From Gemmatimonadota bacterium (GTDB lineage: Bacteria; Gemmatimonadota; Gemmatimonadetes; Gemmatimonadales; Gemmatimonadaceae), in the NCBI GenBank assembly GCA_016712265.1, contig JADJRJ010000028.1, forward strand, positions 620,001 to 684,000: DNA of 64,000 bases. Direction: 5' to 3'. Position 1 is the stretch's first letter. Every line of letters starts with the position of its first letter. Positions 28,123 through 35,311 of this stretch are shown here, in pieces. The position numbers and the translations under genes are program-made. Below the pieces are notes generated by a model. It had not been told where the DNA came from. It did no database searches and was given only the letters and a program-made list of their open reading frames with translations.

Positions 28123-29478
28123 CTACAGGGTGCGCTTCCCCTCCTTCCAGCGCCCACGGGTAAAGTCCGGGAACTGCTGCGGTGCGCTCCCGTTCCTTAC
28201 CGACGCCTCGCTCAGCGGTCCCGGCGCACACCAGGCGGCGGCGTCATAGACGTCCATGTCCGGGGGCAGCCCCTCGCGCATGCAGTGCACGAGGCGCCAC
28301 GCCATGATGAAGTCCATCCCGCCATGCCCGCCGCTTCGCGCCTGTTCGCCTAACGTGCGCCACAGCTGGTGTTCGTGCTGCGCCTTGAAGGTGTCGAGCG
28401 TCGCCCATGCGTGAGATGGCTTCATGCCGTCGACGTAAATACGCGCGGGATAGTCCTCGAAGATGCCCATCGAACCCTGGATCGAATTGATCCGCGAGTA
28501 CGGCCGTGGGCTCGTCACGTCGTGCTCCAGCCGGATCGTGCGCCCATTGGCCGTCTTGATGAGCGACACGTTGAGGTCGCCGTTGAGATAGCGCTCTCGA
28601 TCCTTGGGGCGCTCGCGGTCCGGGTTGTCGGCGCGCCACTTGGAGAGCCCCATCTCCGGGGTGCTCATCGACACCATGTACTCAAAGCGATCGCCCCGGT
28701 TGATGTCCATGTAGAAGGCGACGGGGCCGAGTCCGTGGGTGGTGTAGAGGTTGCCGCTGCGCTGCGTGTGGTGCCAGCGGCGCCAGAGTCCCTCGTCACG
28801 GTTCTCGAACAGGATGGAGCGCAGGTCGTGGTTGTAGGCGGCCCCACCATGCTTGAGGTCACCGAACACGCCGGCGCGCACCATGTTGAGCACCAGCAAC
28901 TCGTTGTAGCCGTAGTTGCAGTTCTCGATCATGATGCAGTGGCGCCGCGTGGCCTCGGATGTGTCCACCAGCTGCCAGAGTTCCTCCATCGTGTACGCAG
29001 CCGGCACCTCGGTTACCGCGTGTTTGCCGGCGCGCATCGCGGCCAGGCAGACCGGCACGTGGAATTCCCATGGGGTGGCGGTGTAGACCAGGTCGATGTC
29101 GTCGCGAGCGACGAGTTGTTCGAAGGCCCGCTCGCTCCCGCTGTAGGTGGGCACCTCGTAGGTGTGCCCGGCCTTGCGCACCTGCTCCATGGCCATCGCC
29201 ACCTTCGCGGGAACCGTGTCGCAGAGCGCGGCGATCTTCACATTGCCGACCCCAAGCAGCTCGTGCAGCACGCTGCGTCCCCGCAGCCCCGTCCCCACGA
29301 TCGCGATGCGCGGCGTCGCCGTGCGCTCGAACGGGACCCCCATCATCGTGTCGGCGATCGGGGCCGTGGCTGGCGCGGCGAACCCGACCGGGGTGGGATG
29401 CCCCGTCGCGAGCGAGGCGCCGACCACGGCGCCCAGCTTGAGGAAGTCGCGGCGGTCGACGCTGGACGAATCAGTCAT
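28123..29478 (-). CDS. GH109-type Gfo/Idh/MocA glycosidase, Tat-targeted
   Basis: 451 residues from the ATG at 29478. Leader VDRRDFLKLGAVVGASLA is a good Tat signal. The Rossmann motif is GTGLRGRS, and TPWEFHVPVCLAAMRAGKH, EVPAAYTMEELWQLVD and GLGPVAFYMDINRGDRF are characteristic of glycosyl hydrolase family 109. That family uses NAD-dependent redox chemistry to release alpha-N-acetylgalactosamine. The Tyr/His-rich NLYTTHG segment is the predicted active-site region. CGTTAGGC is found inside at 28348. Specificity for GalNAc is family-based, not proven. Confidence 0.85.
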   Translation of the reverse strand: MTDSSSVDRRDFLKLGAVVGASLATGHPTPVGFAAPATAPIADTMMGVPFERTATPRIAIVGTGLRGRSVLHELLGVGNVKIAALCDTVPAKVAMAMEQVRKAGHTYEVPTYSGSERAFEQLVARDDIDLVYTATPWEFHVPVCLAAMRAGKHAVTEVPAAYTMEELWQLVDTSEATRRHCIMIENCNYGYNELLVLNMVRAGVFGDLKHGGAAYNHDLRSILFENRDEGLWRRWHHTQRSGNLYTTHGLGPVAFYMDINRGDRFEYMVSMSTPEMGLSKWRADNPDRERPKDRERYLNGDLNVSLIKTANGRTIRLEHDVTSPRPYSRINSIQGSMGIFEDYPARIYVDGMKPSHAWATLDTFKAQHEHQLWRTLGEQARSGGHGGMDFIMAWRLVHCMREGLPPDMDVYDAAAWCAPGPLSEASVRNGSAPQQFPDFTRGRWKEGKRTL

Positions 29479-29776
29479 CTGCAGGGGTGAGGGCCGCGAA
29501 CAACCTGCGCAGCCGACACCCCCTCGGGCAACACCCTTTTGCCTGGAATGGCGGTCGGCAGAGGAACGGGACTGGTGCCCTCGGTTGGCGGCGCGACCAG
29601 CGTGAGGCTCGGAAAGGAATCGGGGACCAGGGCTGCGCTGCGGTCTGTTGCCAGATGGGGCACCTGGCAGGTCTCCGTCAGATGACGTATGGGGCCGCGG
29701 AGCGGTCGGCGACACCATGGGGGTGCGGCAACGTCCGAAGCTCGGCGTGCCGCCCGACCCTTCCCTGGAGCCGCCA
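29479..29776. other. Divergent intergenic region, no gene seen
   Basis: This 298-bp region separates the GH109 start from a lipoprotein start on the opposite strand. I see no convincing ORF, RNA gene or repeat. Both promoters should be here, but no clear consensus boxes stand out. Confidence 0.4.
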
Positions 29777-30229
29777 ATGCCCGCACGACTCAGCCGTCTC
29801 GCTGTCGCCCTCTGTCTTCCCTTCGCCCTCGCCGCCTGCTCCCTGGAGGAGCTCGTCAGTGCGTCCCTCGAGGGCTGGAACCTCGTCTTGGTGAGTTTCA
29901 GCCAGGTCGACAGCTCCGGAATCACGGGACTCGGGAACGGCGACTTCAATGACGGCGAGACCGGATTTGACTTTGGAGCCCATTTCTCGCCGACCGTGGT
30001 TGGGCAGTCGTATGTCGCACACATCCACACGGGGAGCTGTACGACGATTGGTCCGATGGTCCGCGCGCTGCCTCCCGTGGTCGGTCAACCCGCGATCAAC
30101 GGCGGACTGCCGTCCGCCTTCGTCCGGGTGAGCCTGCCCACGTCGTATTCGAAGGCCGCGTACGTGATGGACCTCCACGTGACCGTGGCCGGGGTGGAGC
30201 GGCGCGTGGCCTGCGGGTCGTTCACGTGA
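29777..30229 (+). CDS. Small lipoprotein, CHRD-like
   Basis: 150 residues from the ATG at 29777. The signal ends at Leu-Ala-Ala-Cys (Cys21). VAHIHTGSCTTIGPMV resembles the H-I-H-x-G-x-C turn of CHRD domains, and VRVSLPTSYSKAAYVMDLHV resembles their final strands. The match is by eye only. The gene stands alone between the GH109 promoter region and the toxin-antitoxin pair. Likely surface-exposed; function unknown. Confidence 0.55.
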   Translation: MPARLSRLAVALCLPFALAACSLEELVSASLEGWNLVLVSFSQVDSSGITGLGNGDFNDGETGFDFGAHFSPTVVGQSYVAHIHTGSCTTIGPMVRALPPVVGQPAINGGLPSAFVRVSLPTSYSKAAYVMDLHVTVAGVERRVACGSFT

Positions 30230-30316
30230 CGTCCACGACCACCTCATCGGCCGCCCCCGTGACGATGCTGTAGCCATCGCTCTTCTCAGGCTCATGGCGT
30301 GGCGTCCTTGGCTTGC

Positions 30317-30345
30317 TTGACATATATATGTCAGATCAGTATCGT
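30317..30345 (+). promoter_or_regulatory. vapBC-type promoter with 16-bp palindromic operator
   Basis: TGACATATATATGTCA (30318-30333) is a perfect palindrome, very AT-rich for this genome. It overlaps a TTGACA -35 box (30317-30322). A TATCGT -10 box follows after 17 bp (30340-30345). The arrangement suits autorepression by the antitoxin. The antitoxin ATG at 30351 is about where transcription should start, so the transcript may be leaderless. Confidence 0.65.
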
Positions 30346-30350
30346 CCGGT

Positions 30351-30587
30351 ATGCGCACGACAGTTCGCCTGCCGGATGATCTCATGCGTGCCGCCAAGCG
30401 CCGGGCAAGCCAGACGGGCCGCACCCTGACCCAGCTCCTGGAAGACTGCCTGCGAACCGAGTTGAGCCAGCCACGGGTCGCGAGACGCGTCAGTGAGCCG
30501 TTGCCGATCTACAGCGGGGGTTCAGTCCACCCTGGCGTCGACCTCTCGGACGGTAGCGCGCTTGAGGACGTGATGGGAGGCACCTGA
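30351..30587 (+). CDS. vapB: Ribbon-helix-helix antitoxin
   Basis: 78 residues. MRTTVRLPDDLMRAAKRRAS is a canonical ribbon-helix-helix beta strand plus helix (CopG/MetJ-type), and the C-terminal tail (SGGSVHPGVDLSDGSALEDV) is a typical toxin-wrapping segment. It binds the upstream palindrome and neutralises the PIN toxin encoded one base downstream. Gene symbol is given by type and context, not by specific orthology. Confidence 0.85.
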   Translation: MRTTVRLPDDLMRAAKRRASQTGRTLTQLLEDCLRTELSQPRVARRVSEPLPIYSGGSVHPGVDLSDGSALEDVMGGT

Positions 30588-30588
30588 C

Positions 30589-31014
30589 ATGGTGCTGCTG
30601 GATGTGAACGTCCTCGTGAACGCGATGCGCGATGCCGCTCCGCGACACCAGATTGCGAAGGCCTATCTGGAAGGTCTGCGCGAAGCGCCTGAGCCTTTCG
30701 GACTCAGCGAGCTCGTCTTGGCCGGTGCGCTGCGGGTACTTACGCATCCGCGGGTTTTTGTGCCTCCCACGCCGGTCGCCAGCGCCATGGCGTTCGTCGA
30801 CCTGCTCCGCGACACGCCGAATGCCGTGCTCGTCGCACCCGGTCCGAGGCACTGGGCGATCTTCCGCGACTTGCTCTCCGCGTCAGGCGCCATCGGGAAC
30901 CTGGTCAGCGATGCCTGGCACGCGGCGCTCGCCATCGAACATGGGTGTGAGTGGATCACCGACGACGCCGACTTCGCGCGCTTTCCAGGGCTGCGGTGGC
31001 GGCGTCCCGGATAA
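30589..31014 (+). CDS. vapC: PIN-domain toxin
   Basis: 141 residues. The PIN ribonuclease acidic residues are Asp5 (LLDVNVL), Glu41 (LSELVLAG), Asp108 (SDAWHAAL) and Asp125/126 (ITDDADF), which coordinate Mg/Mn for single-strand RNA cleavage. The ATG is one base after the antitoxin stop, so translation is coupled. The TTD-type C-terminal motif places it in the TA-associated PIN group. A small hairpin (31050-31064) lies in the 65-bp gap to the convergent AlkD-like gene. Confidence 0.88.
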   Translation: MVLLDVNVLVNAMRDAAPRHQIAKAYLEGLREAPEPFGLSELVLAGALRVLTHPRVFVPPTPVASAMAFVDLLRDTPNAVLVAPGPRHWAIFRDLLSASGAIGNLVSDAWHAALAIEHGCEWITDDADFARFPGLRWRRPG

Positions 31015-31079
31015 CGCAGGGCGACGACACGCAGGCGCCTGACCGGCATCGCCGACCTTCGGTGGCCTGGCGTGACCGC

Positions 31080-32192
31080 CTAACGTGACACCTGAAACGC
31101 GCCGAGGGGGTACGGGATGCCATTGACCTGCACCTCGACCGGGTGGCGACCGGGATAGGGCTTCCGTGTGGTGTGCACGGCCAGCGAGACGCGCCCGGAG
31201 AAGGTCGCGCGCTCGCCCGGCGCGAGCGCGCGCTTCGCCAACTTGAACACCTTCGGTTTCGCCGAGCCGTCGGCCTTCACGAAGTGCACGGTGTAGTCGA
31301 CGATCAGCTCCTGGGTGCGACGCGCCGTACTGGTGAGGGCAAAGGTGAACCGCACCACCTGGCCGACGCGCACGCGCGCTGGGGTGAAGGTGGCCCGCCC
31401 CACGCGCACCGCCGGCCTCGCCCCACCACCAAGGAGGGCGAGTGCGCCGCGGTGCCCGCGCTTGATCAACGATCGCAGCGCGTGCGATACGATCCACGCG
31501 CGCCCCTCGCTCGCGCCGCGCGACCACTCCTTCGCCACGGCCACGACGCGATCGGGATGGTCCTTTGCGATGTCGTTGAGGTGGTTGGCCACCGACCGCT
31601 GCACATACCGCTCGGGATCGTCCTTGAGCAACTCGAGCAGTGCGAGCGTTGGTGCAGGATCCGCAATGAACGCCTTGAGTTGCGGCGCCCACGGCAACCG
31701 CGGACGCGTCCCCTCGGACACCAGCCGCCGCACGTGCACGTTGGGATCGCGCGTCCACTCGCGGAGCCGCGCGAGTGTGGCGTCCGGATACCGCTCCACA
31801 AACGGCCGGATGCACCACTCCGCCGTGAAGCGCTGCGTCAACACGTATTGCGCCGCCATCGATTCCTCGAAGTGCTCGACGCCGTACTCCCGGATGAACG
31901 CCACGTACGGGAGGTAGCGAAACACGGCCATCCCGGTCAGGTCGCTGCCGCCCAACGGCGGGCCCAGGGAATCCACGAGCACGCGCACGGCCTCCGGATA
32001 TGCCGCGGGCAGGTGCCGACGCATCGCGCCGGCGATATGCGTGCCGCGCGGGAGGAGCTCGAGCGCGTCGAGTCCGCGCGACGCATCGCGAATGAACGCC
32101 TTCGCGTCAAACCCCGCCCAGGCCGCCGCGAGGTCCGTGGCAAGGGAGCGAACGACCTCGGGCCCAATGTGATGCTTGAGAGGCTCCGCCAT
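31080..32192 (-). CDS. AlkD-like HEAT-repeat DNA alkylation repair protein
   Basis: 370 residues. The middle (FAEWCIRPF-like FTAEWCIRPFVERYPD, then WTRDPNVHVRRLVSEGTRPR, then DDPERYVQRSVANHLNDIAK) forms HEAT-like repeats of the AlkC/AlkD superfamily, which remove alkylated bases without base flipping. The C-terminal 130 residues (beginning ATFTPARVRVGQVVRFTFAL) look like an added beta-sandwich domain, as in some COG4335 proteins. The 27-bp gap to the downstream sugar kinase carries a CGTTAGGT copy (32207-32214). Catalytic activity is assumed from family. Confidence 0.78.
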   Translation of the reverse strand: MAEPLKHHIGPEVVRSLATDLAAAWAGFDAKAFIRDASRGLDALELLPRGTHIAGAMRRHLPAAYPEAVRVLVDSLGPPLGGSDLTGMAVFRYLPYVAFIREYGVEHFEESMAAQYVLTQRFTAEWCIRPFVERYPDATLARLREWTRDPNVHVRRLVSEGTRPRLPWAPQLKAFIADPAPTLALLELLKDDPERYVQRSVANHLNDIAKDHPDRVVAVAKEWSRGASEGRAWIVSHALRSLIKRGHRGALALLGGGARPAVRVGRATFTPARVRVGQVVRFTFALTSTARRTQELIVDYTVHFVKADGSAKPKVFKLAKRALAPGERATFSGRVSLAVHTTRKPYPGRHPVEVQVNGIPYPLGAFQVSR

Positions 32193-32219
32193 GAAATGGA
32201 GCTCCTCGTTAGGTGCCGA

Positions 32220-33557
32220 TCACCACTGCATCGCCCCCGGCCCGGCCGGCGTGGCGAAGAAGGCCGCTTGTGCCGCACGCTCCGTGAACTCGGCCGCGTA
32301 GGCCCGTTCCCAGGCGCGCGCGAAGTCGCCGGTGGTGCCCGCGGGGACGAGGGCCCACACGCTCCCCCCGAACCCCGCCCCGAACGACGATGCCGCCGTC
32401 GCCCCGATCTCGCGCGCCATCCGCGCCAGCGCGATCGTCTCCGGCACCTGGTTCCCCAGCCACTCCGCGGCCGCCTGCTGTGACCGATCGGCCAGCCCTC
32501 CCCACGCCTCCATGTCACTGCGGGCGATGGCACTCCCCGCCGCCGGGATCAACTCGAAGGCCTCCAGCACGAACTGGTCGAGGCGATGCCGCAGCGCCGC
32601 TGCGGTGAAGGCCTCCGTCGCGGATGCGGCGGCGATCTCGCGCAACCGGTCGACCGCCCCATCGCTGCTGCGCACGGCGTCGGCGAGGGTCGCGTCCGTG
32701 CGACCTTCTGCGGCATTCCACGAAGTGAGCAGGTGGCGCACCATCAACGCCGCCCGATTGTAGGCATGCCGCGCCCCAGCCGTCTTCTCCGCCACCAAAC
32801 CCGATGATGCCACCACGAAGGTGTGGGTCACCGGCAACCGATACACCGCCTCGCGGCGCACCGGAGAAAAGGCGTACTGGATGACGCGCCCCGGCGCCGA
32901 ACACATGATCGCCGTGTGGTCCTGGCTGCCGCCGAAGGTCCCGACGCCGGCGTCGCCCTCCAACGAGCGAAAGTGCTCGCCGTTCTCGATGCAGCCCAGG
33001 TAGCTGGCGAGTTCTTCCCGTGAGAAGATCTCGCGACGGAACTCCTCGGAGCTTCGCAGGTCGTTCGACTTGGCGAGGGAGACAAACACCGCGATCATCA
33101 GCGCGGAGGAACTGCTCATCCCCGCCGCTACCGGCAGGTCAGACGAGAAGGCCAGGTCCACCCCGCAGCTCGCCGACGGAAAGTTGCGACCGAGCCGCCG
33201 GCCCACCGTGGCCACGTACTGCGCCCAACCAGACTCGGCGACCGGTGCGCCCGGATCCAACGAGGCTTCGCAGCTTTCGCCGGCGCTCACGTCCACGGCC
33301 CGAATCAGGTGGTCCTCACGCGCCGACACGCGCACCACGAACCCGCGCTCCACGGCGCACAACAGGCTGCGACCCCCGGCGTAGTCCGTGTGCTTGCCGA
33401 ATAGCTCGAGGCGTCCGGGGACCCACACACTCCATCGCGGTCCCTTGGCGCCGAGCTGGTCGAGGGCACGGTCGCACCTCACCAACGCCTCGGCCTTCAT
33501 CACCGCCTGGCCATCGGACATCCCGATCCGGCGGAGGTTCTCCACGTCACGCATCAT
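32220..33557 (-). CDS. Galactokinase-like GHMP sugar kinase
   Basis: 445 residues from the ATG at 33557 (a second ATG follows at once). The N-terminal galactokinase-type box reads GRLELFGKHTDYAGG, the ATP-binding GHMP box LPVAAGMSSSSALMIAV, and the third box SFGAGFGGSVWAL. In classical GalK the first box reads G-E-H-x-D-Y; here Glu is replaced by Lys, so the sugar specificity may differ from galactose. It is divergent from a BlaI-type regulator with an inverted repeat between them. It phosphorylates a sugar at C-1 if the family reaction holds. Confidence 0.78.
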   Translation of the reverse strand: MMRDVENLRRIGMSDGQAVMKAEALVRCDRALDQLGAKGPRWSVWVPGRLELFGKHTDYAGGRSLLCAVERGFVVRVSAREDHLIRAVDVSAGESCEASLDPGAPVAESGWAQYVATVGRRLGRNFPSASCGVDLAFSSDLPVAAGMSSSSALMIAVFVSLAKSNDLRSSEEFRREIFSREELASYLGCIENGEHFRSLEGDAGVGTFGGSQDHTAIMCSAPGRVIQYAFSPVRREAVYRLPVTHTFVVASSGLVAEKTAGARHAYNRAALMVRHLLTSWNAAEGRTDATLADAVRSSDGAVDRLREIAAASATEAFTAAALRHRLDQFVLEAFELIPAAGSAIARSDMEAWGGLADRSQQAAAEWLGNQVPETIALARMAREIGATAASSFGAGFGGSVWALVPAGTTGDFARAWERAYAAEFTERAAQAAFFATPAGPGAMQW

Positions 33558-33564
33558 GGCGTGA

Positions 33565-33616
33565 AGATAAGGGCCGCCCGGCTTGACAAGATGGGGGTGG
33601 AGACAAAATCTTATCT
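33565..33616. promoter_or_regulatory. Inverted repeat in the kinase/BlaI divergent promoter
   Basis: AGATAAG (33565-33571) is mirrored by CTTATCT (33610-33616), extended with one mismatch on each side. A TTGACA box (33583-33588) lies between the arms. The right arm ends two bases before the BlaI-type ATG at 33619. This is a good candidate operator for autoregulation and possibly for the sugar kinase. Confidence 0.5.
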
Positions 33617-33618
33617 CC

Positions 33619-34008
33619 ATGCCGTCCACACCTCCTGCCCCCCTCTCGCGCCGCGAGCGCGAGATCATGGACATCGTCTACCGTCTGGGCGGGGCGACGG
33701 CGCGGCAGGTGCGCGACGAGATGCCGGAGCCGCCGCACCCGGCCGCCGTGCGCACCCTCCTGCGGATCCTGGAGGGGAAGGGGCACCTCAAGCACACGGC
33801 CGACGGGGCGGCGTTTCGCTACCTCCCGACCACGCCGCGAACCGTCGCCCAACGGACGGCGCTCCATCACATGCTGAGCACCTTCTTTGGCGGTTCACGG
33901 GCCGCGGCTGTCGCCGCCCTCCTTGACGACGAGGAGCGGCCGCTGAGTCCCGCCGAGCGTGGCGAGTTGGCGGCCGTGGTCAAACGCCTGCGCGCGGAGG
34001 GCAAATGA
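33619..34008 (+). CDS. BlaI/MecI/CopY-family repressor
   Basis: 129 residues. LSRREREIMDIVYRLGGATARQVRDEM and the HPAAVRTLLRILEGKGHLKHTADG segment form the winged helix of BlaI/MecI regulators, followed by the dimer helix (TALHHMLSTFFGGS). In the classic system a membrane zinc protease cleaves the repressor. Here the stop overlaps the ATG of an M56 protease gene by four bases, which supports that pairing. No beta-lactamase or PBP2a gene is adjacent, so the regulon differs from bla/mec. Confidence 0.85.
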   Translation: MPSTPPAPLSRREREIMDIVYRLGGATARQVRDEMPEPPHPAAVRTLLRILEGKGHLKHTADGAAFRYLPTTPRTVAQRTALHHMLSTFFGGSRAAAVAALLDDEERPLSPAERGELAAVVKRLRAEGK

Positions 34009-35186
34009 TGGCCATCGACTTGCTCAGTCCGGCCGACAGCGCCCGCGCCGTGGCCGGGGCGTACAACACCTCGCTCCTCCTGGCGGCGATCCCGCTGTTG
34101 GGCGGTGTCGGAATCGCCGTTGTCGGCCGGCGCCTCTCGCGTGGTGCGACGGCGCTGGCCTGGCGGGTGATCGTGATGGCGATGGCCGCGGTCACCCTGG
34201 GGGCACTCTGTCCCACCAGCTGGCGGGCCTGGGTGTTGCCCGAGTTGCTGGTTGCCCCGCTGCAGTCGTTAGGTACGGTCGAGCCGGGAGCAGCCGCCCC
34301 CGCCAGGTGGCCCCAATTGGCCGTCCTCGTCTGGGCGATCGGGGCCGCCGCGATGCTGGGGCGATGGATCCGGGCCCAGCGTTCGCTCGCGGTGTCACTG
34401 CGCGACGCCGTTCCCTGCGCGGACCTGCGCTGGAAGCGCGCCGCCCTCCGTGCCATGCGCACCGTCCCGACCGCGCGACCGGTTCGGTTGCTGGTGTCGC
34501 ACCGTGTGCGCGTACCGATGGCGGTGGGTTGGTGGAACCCTGCCGTGGTAGTGCCCTCGGGACTCGAGCAGCTCTCGGCCGAGGAGCGTGTGGCGATCCT
34601 CGTGCACGAACGCGCGCATATCGCGTCGGGTGATCCATGGATTGGGGTGCTGCTTCGCGCCCTTGGGGTCGTTGGCTGGTTCCATCCGGGTGTCTGGATG
34701 GCGACGGTCCATGCCACCGTGACCGCCGAAGGGGCCGCCGACGAGTGGGTGCTCGCGACTGGCGTCCGCCCATCGACCTACGCGTCGCTGCTCGGCCTGC
34801 GGGCCTGGCCGGAGCCCGGTCAGCTTGCGATCGGACTTGGCGGTCGCGGTGCGCTGCGACAACGGCTCCGCTGGATCACCTCCGGGGTGGCGACCCCTCT
34901 CCCTCGGCTGAACCGACAGCGGCTTGCCATGGCCCTTGCCGGCCTCCTGGCATTCCCGTTAGGCACCGTGCAGCTCGCCCCGACGCGTGGCGCACTGGAT
35001 GGGATGATGCAGCGCGATCGCTGGGAATCCCGCGCCTTCGCCGTGGCACGACTCGCCCTCCGCGCCGACACGGTCGCCGTGGCGCAGGCGGCCGCCGTTT
35101 CTGATCCCAGTCCCCAGGTGCGCGCTGCCGCACGGGCCGCGTTGGCGCGGGCCGGCCAGCGTCGGCTTCCGCGGTCTGTCTCGTGA
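34005..35186 (+). CDS. M56 (BlaR1-like) membrane metallopeptidase
   Basis: 393 residues. Three or four membrane segments surround the zinc motif H201-E-R-A-H205 (LVHERAHIASGDPW), with EGAADEWVLATG supplying the third-ligand region, as in BlaR1/MecR1. In contrast to BlaR1 there is no C-terminal penicillin-binding sensor; instead a short HEAT-like helix pair ends the protein (VAVAQAAAVSDPSPQVRAAA). It should cleave the co-encoded repressor upon an unknown cue. Two CGTTAGG copies lie within (34267, 34957). Confidence 0.85.
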   Translation: MMAIDLLSPADSARAVAGAYNTSLLLAAIPLLGGVGIAVVGRRLSRGATALAWRVIVMAMAAVTLGALCPTSWRAWVLPELLVAPLQSLGTVEPGAAAPARWPQLAVLVWAIGAAAMLGRWIRAQRSLAVSLRDAVPCADLRWKRAALRAMRTVPTARPVRLLVSHRVRVPMAVGWWNPAVVVPSGLEQLSAEERVAILVHERAHIASGDPWIGVLLRALGVVGWFHPGVWMATVHATVTAEGAADEWVLATGVRPSTYASLLGLRAWPEPGQLAIGLGGRGALRQRLRWITSGVATPLPRLNRQRLAMALAGLLAFPLGTVQLAPTRGALDGMMQRDRWESRAFAVARLALRADTVAVAQAAAVSDPSPQVRAAARAALARAGQRRLPRSVS

Positions 35187-35311
35187 TGCCGTAGCCGCAG
35201 GTGATTCGCCGTTTCCCCAGAGCCGGTGAGCGCCAGCGCGCCGTCTTTCGGTCCCCCCGTCGTCGCAGTCGACTCCTCCGCACCACCTGAACCTTCCGTG
35301 TACCTGCACCC

